Positions 10,724 through 24,211 are shown, counted from the stretch's first letter. The stretch: DNA of 64,000 bases from Agapanthus africanus (GCA_030015575.1 CM057337.1:375681582-375745581), one strand, 5' to 3'. Translations and numbers: made by a program. Notes: a model not told the origin generated them from the letters alone.

Positions 10724-12922
10724 TGTTGGAGATAGTGCCCTCAGAGTCAATTATTAGGTCACAGGTGCGTGATTGTAATGATTGAGGGAGGAACTATCCC
10801 GGTAGGACAGTCTTACTCGAGATGATAGTATGCTATCTGGTTTACCTTTATCATCGTGTACTGCTTTAGGTGACCTGACACGTCGCTATTACACGTTGAT
10901 AGAGCCCCTAGGATTCTTGCTTGACCACCAGCAGTATGAGGGCGATCATATAAGTGGGAGCTGGGGGTCTACAAGCATATCCTTAAAAGGTCCCTAGTCG
11001 TGGGAGTTTCGAGACCGGGCATCGATACTCCATTAGTAGACTAGTGTATACAGTCGAGACCCCGACGAGGGGCGGTGGCCGGTCTCACAAGCCACTGGTG
11101 TCAGTTGGATCACCTAAGATGTATACAGGTGCTCATTGGGTTATGAGTACACCGGACAGGACTCGCCGGGAACATGCTAGTTGGTCATATACCAGACGTC
11201 AGATGGCAGTTCCCTGGTGACATGTGTGCAGGTTAGTTCATCGACCTGGGGATCGTCATTTGTCTCGTGTGAGTTCCCACTGTACTTTGATTACTACCCT
11301 ACCACGGCTCAAAGGAGTCGTGCAAACAGGTTTTAGTTGGGTACAGTCCCGAGCCACATGGAGGCAGTGAGCGTATCTTCAGGGGTTCGTCTCTCCCGGT
11401 ATTGGGGGTGAGGTCGTGCTGTGTCTAGGAGAGCCATTACACAAAGTCCTTGGCCAAGGCAAGGAGATTTACTGGTAGGTATTCCAGTAGTATCTCAGGG
11501 TGTTCTGGGCTACACTCCGACACGACTTGTACCGCTTTTGGGGGTCTGACTTTTACCAACCCCCTAGGCCCGCCATGCGATACTCATAGACGAACGGACC
11601 GGACTGCACGGATATTGTCACTGACAGGCTCAGTAGGGTGTCAGGATGAGTTTGCTCATCGACGTCCCTTTTAGTCAATAGCTGGTGGCCCGTCACGTAT
11701 TGGCTTATACCTCTGACGTGCTAGTGGTTAAATCCACAGCCATAGTATTGACGAGTCTTTAGAGTCCCCCACACTTTCAGTTACTCAGCTTTCGGGCGAA
11801 AGGCTGTAGAGGCCGTATGGAGATATGGCAGGGTCCGATCAGATACGTGCGGTATTGCACGGATCAGGATCGGACGGTTTGTACTAGTAGCCGTATGGGT
11901 ATATGGCAGGGTTCGATCAGATACGTGTGGTATTGCACGGATCAGGATCGAACGGATATTACTAGCCGGCTTTGGTTTAAGCCGGTCCTAGTTTAGTACA
12001 GTGTAGATTTTGTCTCTTTGCATTTGTATCCGGACGGAATACAGATGCGGGTGTGTATGCACAGTATCGGGGTTTTCCTGTAATTTATTACGGGACCAGT
12101 TTTCTGAAGTTGCCAGTTTGCATTCCGTTCCGGCCGGTTTTCCTTTGCTTTTTCCCGGCCGGACTTTTCCGATGGAGGGGGTTATTTGCAATTGTGCAAA
12201 TAATCTTTGTGGAGGGGGTTTCTTGCAAATCTATTGTTTATGATAGCTTTCATTATCTTTTGCACCATTCTTGCATTAAATGAGATATGAAAGGTTAAGG
12301 TGTGAAGCATGGTTCATGTTTGGATGTGGTCACCCTCTACCTTTATCCTACACTCACCTTCCTTCTTGTTTTTTGCTTTTCCTCCACAATTCTCATATAT
12401 ATTGGCCGGCCTCTTTGATGAGGTGAAGATGATGGTTCATTTGTTTTGGTGTTGGAAATTTATCAATCATCTCATTTTTATCATGCCACCAAAACCCTCT
12501 CCAAAGTTCATAATTTCCTTCTCCCTCCATGGCAACTTCACCACCCCAAAAGAGACTATGATTCTACACTACACATTCTACAGCAAATCTTGGACGCGTC
12601 GATTCGCCAGCTTCGCGCCCGAGTTGCCTCGGTATTGAGGTGGGAGCCCGTAAAAGCTACAGGCGATGTGGTGCCCTTTCCGACGAGGAGGAGACGGACG
12701 GAGATCCCGCGAGGAGATCGGAGTGGAGATGAAGACCGGAGGACTCGGATCAGTCGGTATATCTCTATTCCCTTACTTGTTGTTAGCTAGACTAGTTAAT
12801 GGTTACGATCCGGAGTTTAGTGCGCGGTGGTGCCGGATTGCTAAGTCCGCAAAATTTAAGTTATTCACCGCTTCCGCATTCCGGCGTCGGATTGACGGCC
12901 GGGGCGCCGCCGTGCACTTACA
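10724..12922 (+). repeat. E1 3' LTR
   Basis: 2199 bp with five differences by eye from the 5' LTR, for example at 10735, 10909 and near 12080. The right end CTTACA is followed by TGTGT. Confidence 0.92.
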
Positions 12923-12927
12923 TGTGT

Positions 12928-13554
12928 TTGCTTTAAACTATGATTAAGTTAATGGTTAGGGTTTAGTTTATTTGTTTTATTTATTTATTCCTTTTGGCAA
13001 AAACAAAATGGGAGGCTTTCTTTGTTTTACACTAGAAGCTTCATGATAGTTTTGACAAAGTCTTAACCATTTTGTTTTTCTCATTTACCTAACCATTTAA
13101 CTAAACCCTAGTTTATTCTCTACACTCACCCATGGTTGCATTATGATAACCATCACTTCATTTTTTTTTGAATTAATTCATTATTCTTTTTCTTCTTCTT
13201 CATCTTCTTCTTCAAGTGAAGAAAAAGAAAAGCTCTCTTGAAAAATGTCAAGTGATGATTCCAAGTGAGAAATCCAAATCCAAAGTGAACCCACTTCCTA
13301 TTTCTTCATCCTCTACCACTTGCCAAGTAGTAAAGGGTATTTTCTTCACAAGTTTCATGATTTGGTGAAGTTGGAGCTTGGTTTTGAGTTGTCTCGACGT
13401 AGATCATCTTCGGCATCGAAGTCGACGACCTAGCCCGATCATTTCTTCGACGAAACCATCCCTAGAGTCGGAGATCCGATGATCGCAGCGGAGGGACATC
13501 ATCACTGAGCTAAGGAAGTGGAGGACCGGATCTACAATGGTTGTAGTCTCTTTC
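12928..13554 (+). repeat. A 5' LTR, segment 2
   Basis: Matches 25650-26281 of A's 3' LTR, from TTTGCTTTAAAC to the CTTTC where D inserted. It contains T-rich and CTT-rich stretches but no gene. Confidence 0.88.
13550..13554. repeat. Target-site duplication CTTTC, left of D
   Basis: CTTTC at 13550-13554 and 18119-18123 flank D. A's 3' LTR has a single CTTTC at this point (near 26279). Confidence 0.9.
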
Positions 13555-16500
13555 TGTAGCGTTTTGAAAATCGTTTCGGTGAAATTTCGGAAAATCGGTA
13601 AAATAAGGGGGTTTTCTGTAAAAAGTCAAAATGCAAATATCTTATTATAAAAATTAAATATAAATATTCTAGCTATGTAATTGCTATTATTTGGTGTTTA
13701 TTGAGCCACTGGTGAAATTTCAAATTCTCTGAAAAAAAATTATTTTATTATTATTTTAAGCCGTCACTAATACATTTAATTAGGGAAAATTATAAATTGG
13801 AATGGGTTGAAACAAATTTTGTTCATCATAACACATTAAACAAAATTTTAACATGTTTTTTTTGAAATGAAATTAAGCTGTCAAACAGTTTTAGAAAATA
13901 TTGAAGAAAAAGGCTTAAATGGTGAAAAATAGCTAAATAGAATTGGGGTATGGTTGCATGTTACTTGATATTCCTCATACACACACACACACCCTCACCC
14001 TCTCACCTAATAAGGCTGAATTTAGCAGCCACCCCTCATTTCCCCACTTGTTTTTGCGAATAGAAGCTAAAGAAAAGAAAAGAAAATGAAAACAATAAGA
14101 AATGAGAATGGTGTTGACTTGTGATATGGGTCTTTGACTTATCCAATTACTTTCCCCACCTCACTCTCTCTCCAATCCCCTAATTTCTGGCTGAGCTCCC
14201 TCCTCTCCCACAACAACATCCCCCTCTTTCTTTTCCCCTCATTTCTCTTGAAAAAAATTCATCAAAATTGCCTCAAAATCCATCAAAAAAATCCCAAAAT
14301 CCAAATCCAACTCTTACCCATTTCAACTTAGCCTATCATGCATGGATTGTGGTGAAAAGAGAGCAAATTGGAGGCCAAGATTTTCATGCTAGATTCCTAA
14401 TCTTGTGAGGTATAAATCTTGACCTTTTGTTAAATTGTTGTTTGAATACTTTAAATCAAGCATAATTAGTTAATAATTTGGGTTTAATTGAATGGTTGGA
14501 AAATCTAGTATGGGTTTATGAAATTCAAGTTAGGGTTTTTATTATGTAATTATGGTTGCAAGTGTAATTTATCATCTTATGAAATGATAAAACTAATCTT
14601 GTTGCTAATTAGAAATCGCTACTTGTAAAATGTCCAAATTAAGCTTTTTATGCAAACTAGGGTTTTCATGAAATGCATATATAGGTGAGATTAAATTATG
14701 GTTAGGGTTTTTATCACATTATTAACATCTTAATTTGTTGTTTAGCAACTTAGATCTTGCAAATCCAACCTAAATTGTTGTTTGTGCATTTTGCTATAAA
14801 ATTGTTAAAATTTAGGTATTTTGTAAACTGGAATTTTAGGGTTTTTGGTATTTAACGAGATTAAATTATAGGAATTATTTTTATGACTTATTTAAGATAT
14901 TTAGTTAATATTGTGGCCGCTAAATTCGTTTATACATCGAGTTTTGTACTAAAACGGTGATTTGTGCTTGCTAGATTTTCGGAAAAATGACTTTTTAAGT
15001 GAAATTGGGGTTTTTGCGAATTTTAAGCTATTTTATATTATAATTAGTGCTTGTAACTGTACAAATGAGTGTGTTTGGTGTTTTTCTCGATGTTTTGAGG
15101 TTTGTACATCGACATCGAGGGTTGGTTTGGCTATTCTTGCATGTGTAGGCGATAGGTTTTGACCTATGCATGATACGCGTGCCGATTTAGTTTTTGTATG
15201 CCGTTTCGATTTTGAATTGGGTTTTTATGCGATACAATACGTTGTGATATGTAGGTACCCCATATGGACTTCGAGACGACAAGCAAGCGCGTGACGACGT
15301 CGGCACCGGCGAGCGAGGACCAGGTGAGTAGATTTATATCTACGGAGAGAAGTCGGGTGGATGGCGTATAGCACCCCCGCAGTCCGTGGTGGTGTATACG
15401 GATGCGTATACACACAAACAATTATTATATGTTATTTGGGATTAATAACGATGTTTAGGATGGATATTGGTGTGTTGGATTATTTTAATGTTGCGAACCC
15501 TAGGGTAGTGTTGCACTACACATACACACATACATACTTGCATACATTCCTATTTATATGTGCTCATGGGATTCTTTATAGTTATGTGTTCACATGGGTA
15601 TGGGACTATGTGTTCACATAAGGATTTGAGGATGATACTTGGGATTGAGATGAGTCGATGAGATTTGAGTCGAGGCCGTGAGATCGGTGATATGGCAGGT
15701 TTCGTATTTGATATACGACCTGATGTTTTAGCGGGTCCTTTGATGTAGTTTTCACACACGTGCATGCATACTTAGGTGGTATTAGTATTGTACTAGACAG
15801 AGATCAGTAACTGGATTAGGATCTTTGATAAAGAAGATACCAGATGAATAATGTGATGAACATGATATTGACCCGTACCCAGATTTAGGGATACCGTACG
15901 ACGGATTTACGTACGAGCTATATATTGATGATTGATCCACACTCTTGACTTAGGATATCTGATTATAGATATGGTAGCGGATATGATATTATTGAGGCGG
16001 GATCACCGACTATATATATGCAGGTATGTATACGTATCGACTCAGATGTTAGGCGGTTTCCTTACCTTTAGTTCAGCTTGTTAGTTCAACCGTATAGTTT
16101 AGTGTAGTTGTTAGATTAGATTAGACTCCTACCTATTTCAAAACTAACGAATCGTGGGTATTTTAAAAGACAGGTCAAGGGATTCTACGGATATTTCAAA
16201 AGGCGTATCTTTTCTTAAAAACACCGTAGCCCTTATTTTCAAAACACCGCGATTCGTGTTATTTCAAAAGGCACTATTGTAGGACTTATATTAGGGTAAT
16301 GCAGTTTAGTTATCGTTGTGTCTAGTATTCAGCTCCCGCATATTATTGCTATTGCTCCGCATCGCATACTTTTTGAAGTTCATATTTCATTATCGATATC
16401 ATGCTGTTAGGACACCATCACCATTACCGATGATGCGTATGTACCACGTACACTTACTTGCCGGCTCACACACATCTTCATCGGTAATTGCCATGTCACG

Positions 16501-18118
16501 CACACCTTAGAAAATATTATTGCCTAATGTAGCTTGTTAACTAGTAGTTTTAACATGATGATTAGTTGCTTTCCTTATATGCTAGTTTAGACATTGTAGT
16601 TGTTACTTGTCACTTCATGCATACTGTTATTCATTATATGCCGCATTCATGGATGCTCATGCTTAAATTCATGGTTTTACATGCTATTGATGATTCGAAT
16701 TTCCATGATACTTTCTGGATTTAGAGGAAAACCGCAAAACATATATAAACTGCTTTCTCTCTTTTTAAAAAAAAATGCGGTTTTCCCATGATGTATGAGT
16801 CGTCCACCATGAGTTTGCTGATGGATTTCGAGACCCGATTCGAGGAGGCGGATGAACCGTTTCGGGTACATGGTGGGCCCGGTAAGGTACCCCGGGGCAA
16901 GAAGCTCGTGGTGATGATGATGAGCCTGGCAGGGGGAGACTACCTACCGGTGATTTTACCCGACGCGTCGGATATCCGGAGGATACCGTCGTGGCCTTGA
17001 GATGGATGGTAGGGGCCGGTCTGGACTGACGGCGCCCTAGATATTGAGATTGAGACATTGAGATTTCGAGATATTGAGGTACTGAGATTTGATGATACAG
17101 GCCAGTCCGGATAGCCGGAGCCTGAGGTTTTGAGACATTGAGATTTATGTTTTGTGTCGATGCTAGACACTGTTGATGCTGATTTCATTTATGATACCTC
17201 GTTTTAAAAATACAAAGGAAATCTCACTAATTTATGAAAACAGTTCCTTCATTTACATGTATTCTGTTTTCATGCATTCATACCTCGTTCATATGATATA
17301 TTGCTACCTGAGGCATTGACACGGGCACATGAGATCACACTCGGGTTAGATATTACCCTAGCCATTGTTATAGGCTGCATGTTATTCATATATTTGAGGA
17401 TATATTATGATCATTGACCTAGGTTGCGTTATTTATGCGATTTCTGTGCGTAGATGTTTTTCTATTCACGAGTTGGCAACTCACCCCCGTTGTGCCCCAG
17501 TTTCTTGCAGGTTTGCCGTACAGGTTTCATTACGGCTTTGCGGGCATAGTTTCCTTCGGGTGATTTGCTAGTAGGTGGGTTTACTTCTATCGTACCCCCA
17601 TTATATAAGTTGTATATTATTACTCTGTTGTATCTAGAAGTTCCATCAACTAAACATGTATTTATTTCAGAGATAGAGACCAGTGATGTTATTCTTTTGA
17701 CCTTACAGTCGCGCGTTTTATTTCTGTGGTTTTCTTATGGTTTTGAGTTTTTGATCCTCGCCGTTGGCGTTGTATATTATATTGCTTGTGTGGTTGTGAC
17801 CGTCGATTGACGAAGAGCTAGCTCCCGCTTGGGGATGCCTTTTATTGATTTCGTATACTATTCATGTTGCATCCCGTTTGGGAGCCAGTATTTACAAAGG
17901 AGACTCTGCCGAAATTTTCGGGAAATATTGATGTTTTTAAAAAAAAAACGCATAATTCGGCTTATGCTCTTTAAACTACTTGTTTAAATTGGTTTTCCTT
18001 CACTCTACTACTTTTCTTGGTTTGGATTTCTGGGTTTTCGGCTTACTTAGATTACGTACGCCTCGAGACGTTTCGTAATTTAAGTGCCGGTCATATTCCG
18101 TACTTTCGAGACGTGACA
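13555..18118 (+). mobile_element. Element D: 4.56-kb solo LTR of a Gypsy (Tekay-like) element
   Basis: TGTAGCG...CGTGACA with TG...CA ends and perfect CTTTC duplications. It has no primer site, purine tract or coding domain, so it is a solo LTR left by recombination between the two LTRs of a once complete element. Blocks match the 3' LTR of G: the GAGGTATAA segment (14407 vs 45203), the GCCATGTCACGCAC segment (16490 vs 45679), and the CCACCATGAG and GGTACATGGTG segments (16805/16866 vs 46274/46341). An AC microsatellite lies at 13979-13992 and a loose GAGACATTGAGAT repeat at 17039-17150. Short open frames inside have no recognisable product. The length is at the upper end for LTRs. Confidence 0.87.
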
Positions 18119-18123
18119 CTTTC

Positions 18124-18271
18124 ACTTAGCAGTAAAGTTGTTTACTAGCTTGTAGTTTTGCCTATTCTCTAGTTAACGATCTAGTTTAGGGTTTCTCGGC
18201 ACCGGAAAATTGTTGAATTTGGAATGGTTGATGCCTTGTGAGACCTCATTAGTGTGCCTAGGAACCCTACA
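18124..18271 (+). repeat. A 5' LTR, segment 3 (end)
   Basis: Last 148 bases of the LTR, ending CCCTACA just before the primer site. Matches 26283-26430. Confidence 0.9.
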
Positions 18272-18272
18272 G

Positions 18273-18284
18273 TGGTATCAGAGC
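18273..18284 (+). promoter_or_regulatory. Primer-binding site of A
   Basis: TGGTATCAGAGC, complementary to initiator tRNA-Met, one base after the LTR end. Confidence 0.92.
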
Positions 18285-19838
18285 CTAGCTATAGCCTTAG
18301 GCGATGAGTAAACGATGATAGAAACCCGATCGAACCGGAAACCCAAATCCAAAACCCTTCTCTGTACATTTTTTCAAAACTGGGATTTTTGTGAATTAAA
18401 AATATGCAGAAAAATCAACAGGGAATTTGAAGAAATACTGTGCAGCGCGTGCGCCTGAATCCACTAAAGTGCCGCGCAAGCGCGGCATGAGCATGGCTTC
18501 CGCGACCATATAGTCACATCAGCTTTTTGAAATTGCACCGTAATTCTTAACTTTTAGTGCTGTATTTTCTGGGAATTTTTAACTTCTACTCAAGAGTTGA
18601 GTTTTCTGGGTTGTATTGGGGACTCGGTGTTTCGATCGGGAAGTTTAACTTCGTCTGTGTTTTTCCGGATAATTTTAGAAAATCTTGAAAAGTTCGACCG
18701 GATATAAATACCCAATTTTTCCCCTATCGGGAAATTTCCAAGTGTTGGATCTTTCCGTAGTTTAAGAACGTTCGAAGTAGTGCAAGTAACACGATGGACC
18801 CTCTAGAAGACAACAAACCTTAACTCGATTATGTGACCGTCTTGAACTGCCCTTTGAACCTTAGGGTTTGGGGCAGTACGGCGTGCCACATGTGAGGCGT
18901 TGGCTTGACCCTTCTACAGCTGGACCGTTGGTACTGTGGCATGAAATGGATGTTTTTAGACTTATTTCATGTGTTGAGCTGTTTCGGGAAAACTTGGATG
19001 TTTGATTGTTCGATCGAAAAGTTTAACATTTTCTATTTATCTGGAATGTGATACAATATTTGGAATTCACAAGTAGTTATGAGATAACTGATATGAATGT
19101 TATAAACATAGCACTTTAGTCTCAAATGATCGGTTGCCACGGAATTTTGATGCGATCAAAAGTCCGTCGCAATCACGTAGCGTACGCGGATACTCGCCGG
19201 ATAAACTTAATAGACAGCTACACCCCTTAGCCTCGACCAAGTGACTATAGGAGAACCCCATCGCCGAAAGCATCCGTTCGGGTGCTCGCGGTAGCGGTGT
19301 TCCGCCTTGGTGCACTTCGTTGACGGTATCGGGGGTGCGGCCGCCTACTAAAGTTTGCGACGAGCATTCGATCAGTTTTTCGGGAATCTTGTTGGATTGC
19401 CCGACTAGATATTGAAAAGTGTGTTCGATATAGAGACTAAAATGCGAGGTTTATAATTGTTAGGCATGTGATGTCTAAGGAATTAATTTGTTTAGGCATG
19501 CGATGTCTAAGGAGGTTGCGGATTCCAACTGTTGTAGTTTTACACTTTCTTTTCTGTGACCGTAAGTGTAATATGTGATATCGCCGGTTTCGTTGCTATA
19601 TGTCAACGACAATTGGGATACGCATGTTTACTTACGTTGATGACATGTGATGTTATGTGTTGCTGGATATGCTATATTGGATCGTCGTGTTTGAATAGTT
19701 GGGTTTTTTTTATGTGAGATGAGTGTTTTTCATTTTCATTCTTGTAAAAACTTGTATGTAATATTCTTTTTTTGGGACACTTCCAGGTTGCGGAAGATGT
19801 CACCTTTTGTATATTATTTACTTTTCCGCACTAGGATA

Positions 19839-19961
19839 GACCCAAGGAGGAGGGCACAAGTAACCGGGTTCTGGAGTCCAGTGGGAGACCAACTCGAGGA
19901 GTCGAGTCCGGGTCTCCTAAATCTGGAATTGGTAGGGTTGCTTGCCGCTCTTGTAAGGGTC
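19839..19961 (+). other. Long covarying leader hairpin in A
   Basis: Outer stem GACCC/GGGTC and inner stem CAAGTAACC (19857-19865) with GGTTGCTTG (19936-19944). The plan is the same as in B (29242-29306) and E1 (5743-5994), with different paired bases. Confidence 0.62.
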
Positions 19962-20769
19962 TAGGGGTGTGGGTTTGGCTATTCATCGCGACCGTGGAAT
20001 CCGTGTTTTATACTGGCTCGTATTGAAAACACGGACGTCCTAGTATATCCAATATTTCATATATGTTTCTTCTGCTGCGATATCTATGATGTGATCATTT
20101 GATGTTCTGTGATAGATACTGTATATAGTATATATGATATATTATATAGACGTTACTTATGTTTTACACCCGCGCTAGCCCTGCCCCGCTCTGCCGTTAG
20201 TTACCTAACCTAACGGTGCACGAGGGGACATCGAGGCGAATGCGGATGGCATAAGTGTATGTCGTATTTATCTGTGATGTTTAGGTGCTTAAATGATGGG
20301 ACTTCATTAATATGATTAATGAAAATAAAAAGAAACCTAAAAGATGTTGTGGAATCGAATTTCAAAAATAAAACATGTAGCTACAGTTCTTGCTTTGCAT
20401 CGCGGTGTTCTTTGTAGAACATCCTGCACCTTATTCGATGAGCAAAGGGCCGAGATCCCTTCACCGGGAGTGACCCCTTTAGCAATAACTGACAGATGCT
20501 ACAAACTCGGTTTTTCTTTTGATTGCTTCTATAGTTTCTGCTTTGCACAGCGATATATATGATATATGCCACAACTCATTCGACGAGGAAAGGGTGGACG
20601 ATCCCTTCACCGGGAGTGACCCCTTTAGCAAAACTAGAAAAGCCTCAAAAACACTCCATTTCAAAATCATTTGATTCTGCAACGATATCAAGTTCTTTAC
20701 GCAATAGGTTTTCAGAAAAACCTGTCGTAGCCCTCCGTCATTTCAGATAAGTCCTACTTAGTATTCGTG

Positions 20770-20976
20770 CTACGTTTGTTGACCTCCGTCAAGGCGTAGT
20801 GTGCGGTAGCTAACTAGTATTTATCTGTTTATGCATATGATGCAGATTGGGTTAGGGTAGTCGTGCGGCCTTGTTGACCTCCATCAAGGGTCGTGCGGGT
20901 GGGTTTGATTCAATCAAGAAATGACGGGTTGAACTTGACTAGTAGCCAATGGTTTGTTGACCTCCGGCAGGTCATA
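20770..20976 (+). other. Triplet of apical hairpins in the A leader
   Basis: The apices share TTGACCTCC: TTGAC-CTCC-GTCAA at 20779-20792 inside CTACG...CGTAG, TTGACCTCCATCAA near 20873-20886 inside a CGTGCG/CGTGCG stem (with two wobbles), and a decayed third near 20957-20970. Confidence 0.6.
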
Positions 20977-21419
20977 GGATGCTAGGGGCAAAATTATCGG
21001 GAATTTCAAGTGTTGAAATTTGCAATGAGATTGCATACCTTCTATGAGATAGTTGGATCCCGATACCCGCTGCGAGTAAGAGTTACTCCTGGGAGAGTTT
21101 TACACATTACAATTAGCCGATCAAGTAGGTGTCTAGAAAGGTGTCAACGGGGTTACGCCTCTGGGAAAACGAGGTTTACATTAATTAGGTCCGTGCGAAA
21201 GCACGGGGGACCTCCCTCAAAGTACCGACACTGGCCTGGCTCAAAGATTGGCGAAGTTGTAGGGTGTAATTAATCCCGGCTAGTCTTTCCTTTTAGGGTT
21301 TGAAGGAAGATTTGATAAAAAACAGCGGGAGCCATCCTGATTAGATAAAATAATAACCAATCTGATCTTGCAAGAGCATACGCTGAGTGTTTTTTTCTCT
21401 CTCTCTCCAGGTAGCGACC

Positions 21420-24200
21420 ATGTCACGCCTTAATCAAGATAATAATACAGATGTATTGACCGAACCCGCTTGTTATACTGAGCTGGGGAACGTTGGTCCC
21501 GCTCCAACTTATAAATGTTATAAGACAGAGCAGGAATTTGTGGAATACCAGAATTCCTATGCCGCCCAAACGAAGAAAGCGCATATGATGCATCATCTTC
21601 GGATGTGTTCATTATAAAGAACTGTTTCACTGTATCCTCTACGTCCTGGTTATTTGATACCGGATCAGGATCCCAGATATGTAATCTGTTACATAGGGCT
21701 ACAGAAAGGTAGAGAACTGAGAACGGGTGATAAGTTTCATGAGGCAGAAAACGGTGCAAGTGTTGCAGCCAAGTCTGTTGGTCACTGTCACCCTGTATTA
21801 CTAGAATACATTGATTCTGAATGAATGTTATTAGATACCGAACCTGATATACAAAATCATATCAGTCTCTTTATTAGTAAAGAAATGATAAAATTTTGTA
21901 TTGTTGGATAATGTTTTGAACATTTCCTATATCAAAAGTTGATCGGTTCTGGCACGTTATGTAAAAGCATTGATGTTCTAAATCAAACTACAGTTCTTAG
22001 TATACGGAACACACACAAGAGGAAGAGTTCAGAAATGAACGAATCCTTCTTGAGGTATTGTAGACTACGTCATATCAATGCGACCCGACTGGCTGAAGTT
22101 ACATTTAGATGCATATTTAAATCAGTTTGAATTTACATCTTGTGAAACTTGCCAGTCATGTCACAGAGATAAGATGACCATAGCTCTGTTTACTGGAAAC
22201 AGAGAAAGAGTTAGTGAACTCTTGAGATGATACATGTTGATGTATGTAGGTCCCCTGTCTACACATGCCAAGACCGGTTCTTTGTACTTCATTACATTCT
22301 CCGATGATCTCTTTAGATTCAGACATATGTTCCTGTTGAAACACAAGTCCGAACCTTTTGAGATATTCACAGAATATAAGTTAGAAGTAGAGAACCAAAA
22401 TACGGGTATAAGTATTATGTCCTATGATGAGATCAGGGAGGAGAATACTTGTGCATAGAATTCCTAGACTATTCTAAAAGAGAATGAGATTCTCTCTCAG
22501 CATTACTCCTCCGTATACACCATAGCACGATGGTATATGGGGGCGGAGCAATTGCACCCTATTCGATATGGTGCGCTCTATTATGAGTACTACTGAGTTA
22601 CCTGTTTTCTTTTTGGGGTTATGCACTTGAGAAGCTGCATACCTATTGAAATTAGGTTCGAATCAGATCACAGCCTACCACTCCATATGAGATATGGTAT
22701 GGGAAGAGCCCATGTCTTAAGCTAGTTAAGATTTAGGGTTGTCCGGCCTATGTCTAAAGACAAAATCTGGACAAGCTCTAGGCAAGGTAAGTTATGTAGA
22801 ACTGGAATGGTTCCAGCTATACAAACTACAGCAGATGATTTGGTAGAACCAAAGGATTCAGTAGATTCCAACGAACCTCAGCCTCTCCGCCGATCTAGTA
22901 GGGCTCCTCACCCACCTGAGAGTTACTTCGGTTTCTCTATAACAGTGGGAGCAAGGATTGCATCATGAGATGATGACCCAACTAGTTTCGAGCTGGCCAT
23001 CAGTAGTGAGACTCTGTAAGAATGGCTGGATGCTTAGTGATCTGAGATGGAATCCTTATACACCAACAAAGTATGGACTTTGTTTGCTATATCTGAAGAG
23101 TTAAATCCTCATCAGGAGCAAGTATATCTTGAGAAGATTACTTGGTGTAGATGGAAAAGTTGAGACTTTCAAAGCTAGACTTGTTAAATGTTTTTCGTCA
23201 TCGACCAGGCATGGATAATGATGAAACCTTTTTCCAATGGCTACGCTTAAGTCCATCCAGATCCTACTTGCCACGGCTACATACCATGACTACGATATCT
23301 GGCAGTTGGGTGCCATGACTGCTTTTCTAAATGATGTTTTAGAAGAGTGTGTCTATAAGTACACAGCCAGAGGGCCTCGTAGACAGTGGGAGCAGAGGAA
23401 ATGTATGCAAGATGTTTTATGGGATAAAGCAGGCATCGCGGAGTTGGAACATCTGTTTTGATGAGATAGTCAAAGAGTTTGACATCATCAAAATGGTAGA
23501 TGAACCTTGTATATACAAAAAGGTAGTAGGGAGTATGGTGGTGATCCTCGTAAAGTACATGTATGACATACTCTTGATGGGGAAGGAGTTTCCTATGCTA
23601 CGCTCGGTCAATCTCCGCTTATCATAAGGATTCTCCATATATGATCAGAGTGATACCTCCTAAATCCTGGGTTTTGATCTATGAGATAGATCTAATTGGA
23701 TGTTAGGATACTCACTAGTTGTAGTGAGAAGGTATCAATCGATCCTGGGGAGAATCACTCGAAAGGTTCCAGGGTGATAAGAACGACTAAATGTCAGTCA
23801 CAGGCATTGTCTTTACCCTCAGTAAAGGGACGGTATGTTGGAAGAGTTCCAAGCTAGATACCGTGGCATACTAGACGATAAAGGCTGGATACATCGCTAC
23901 TTAAGATGCTACCAAAGAGGCAGTCTGGATGTATATTTGTTCATGAGATGAACTTAGTTCCTCCCATTATGTGACAATGGAGTTGTGGCTTATGCCAAGG
24001 AACGTCCATCCCATCAGTGATCCAGATATATTCTAAAGCAGTATCACCTGATCATGGAGAAGGTTGATCTCCATGGAGATCGAGATTAGGAGAGTAGACT
24101 CAGAGGACAACACGGCGGATCCACTCACGAAAGGCCTTTTCCCAGAGAGAGACTTTTATGGGATGGTTGAGTATGAGATACTACAACCACTGCTGACAGA
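21420..24200 (+). pseudogene. pol: Element A pol, heavily broken
   Basis: Fragments appear in Copia order. An N-terminal stub from an ATG at 21420 (MSRLNQDN) aligns with B. Then come a protease-like DTGSGS near 21657, a GAG-pre-integrase remnant (YCRLRHIN) near 22058 where the first zinc-binding histidine is Y, ETCQSC near 22143, integrase core pieces near 22225-22460, an RT piece (TLKSIQILLA) near 23240, a frameshifted thumb, and the RNase H tail (DNTADPLTKGL) near 24106. Many stops and shifts separate them. No gag precedes it. Confidence 0.82.
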
Positions 24201-24211
24201 TGGCCCTAGTG

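Larger units (their letters stand above)
2793..12922 (+). mobile_element. Element E1: young non-autonomous Copia-derived LTR element
   Basis: 10,130-bp element with two 2199-bp LTRs of identical length, differing at five positions by eye. It has a primer site one base after the 5' LTR, a structured leader, a pol region so degenerate that no domain is open, a purine tract and perfect TGTGT duplications. The near-identical LTRs show recent movement, while the interior cannot encode the enzymes, so an autonomous relative must have supplied them. The sister copies are E2 (plus, 53506) and the more diverged E3 (minus, 47179-53505). Confidence 0.92.
18285..21410 (+). other. A leader: long, structured, no gag
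   Basis: About 3.1 kb without a gag-like frame. It aligns in patches with the leaders of B and E. It contains one long hairpin (19839-19961), a CCGTTAG...CTAACGG stem near 20192-20214, two tandem modules with GATCCCTTCACCGGGAGTGA (about 20384-20480 and 20538-20632), the triplet hairpins (20770-20976) and a GAAA-capped stem, CCGTGC-GAAA-GCACGG, inside AGGT...ACCT (21187-21213). It ends at a long pyrimidine tract and CAG at 21410. Confidence 0.68.

Noticed and set aside
13555-18118. D as a gene-bearing region (several 60-97-residue frames on both strands)
   Set aside because: AT-rich, no shared frames with G's LTR, no recognisable domain; boundaries and duplications show a solo LTR.
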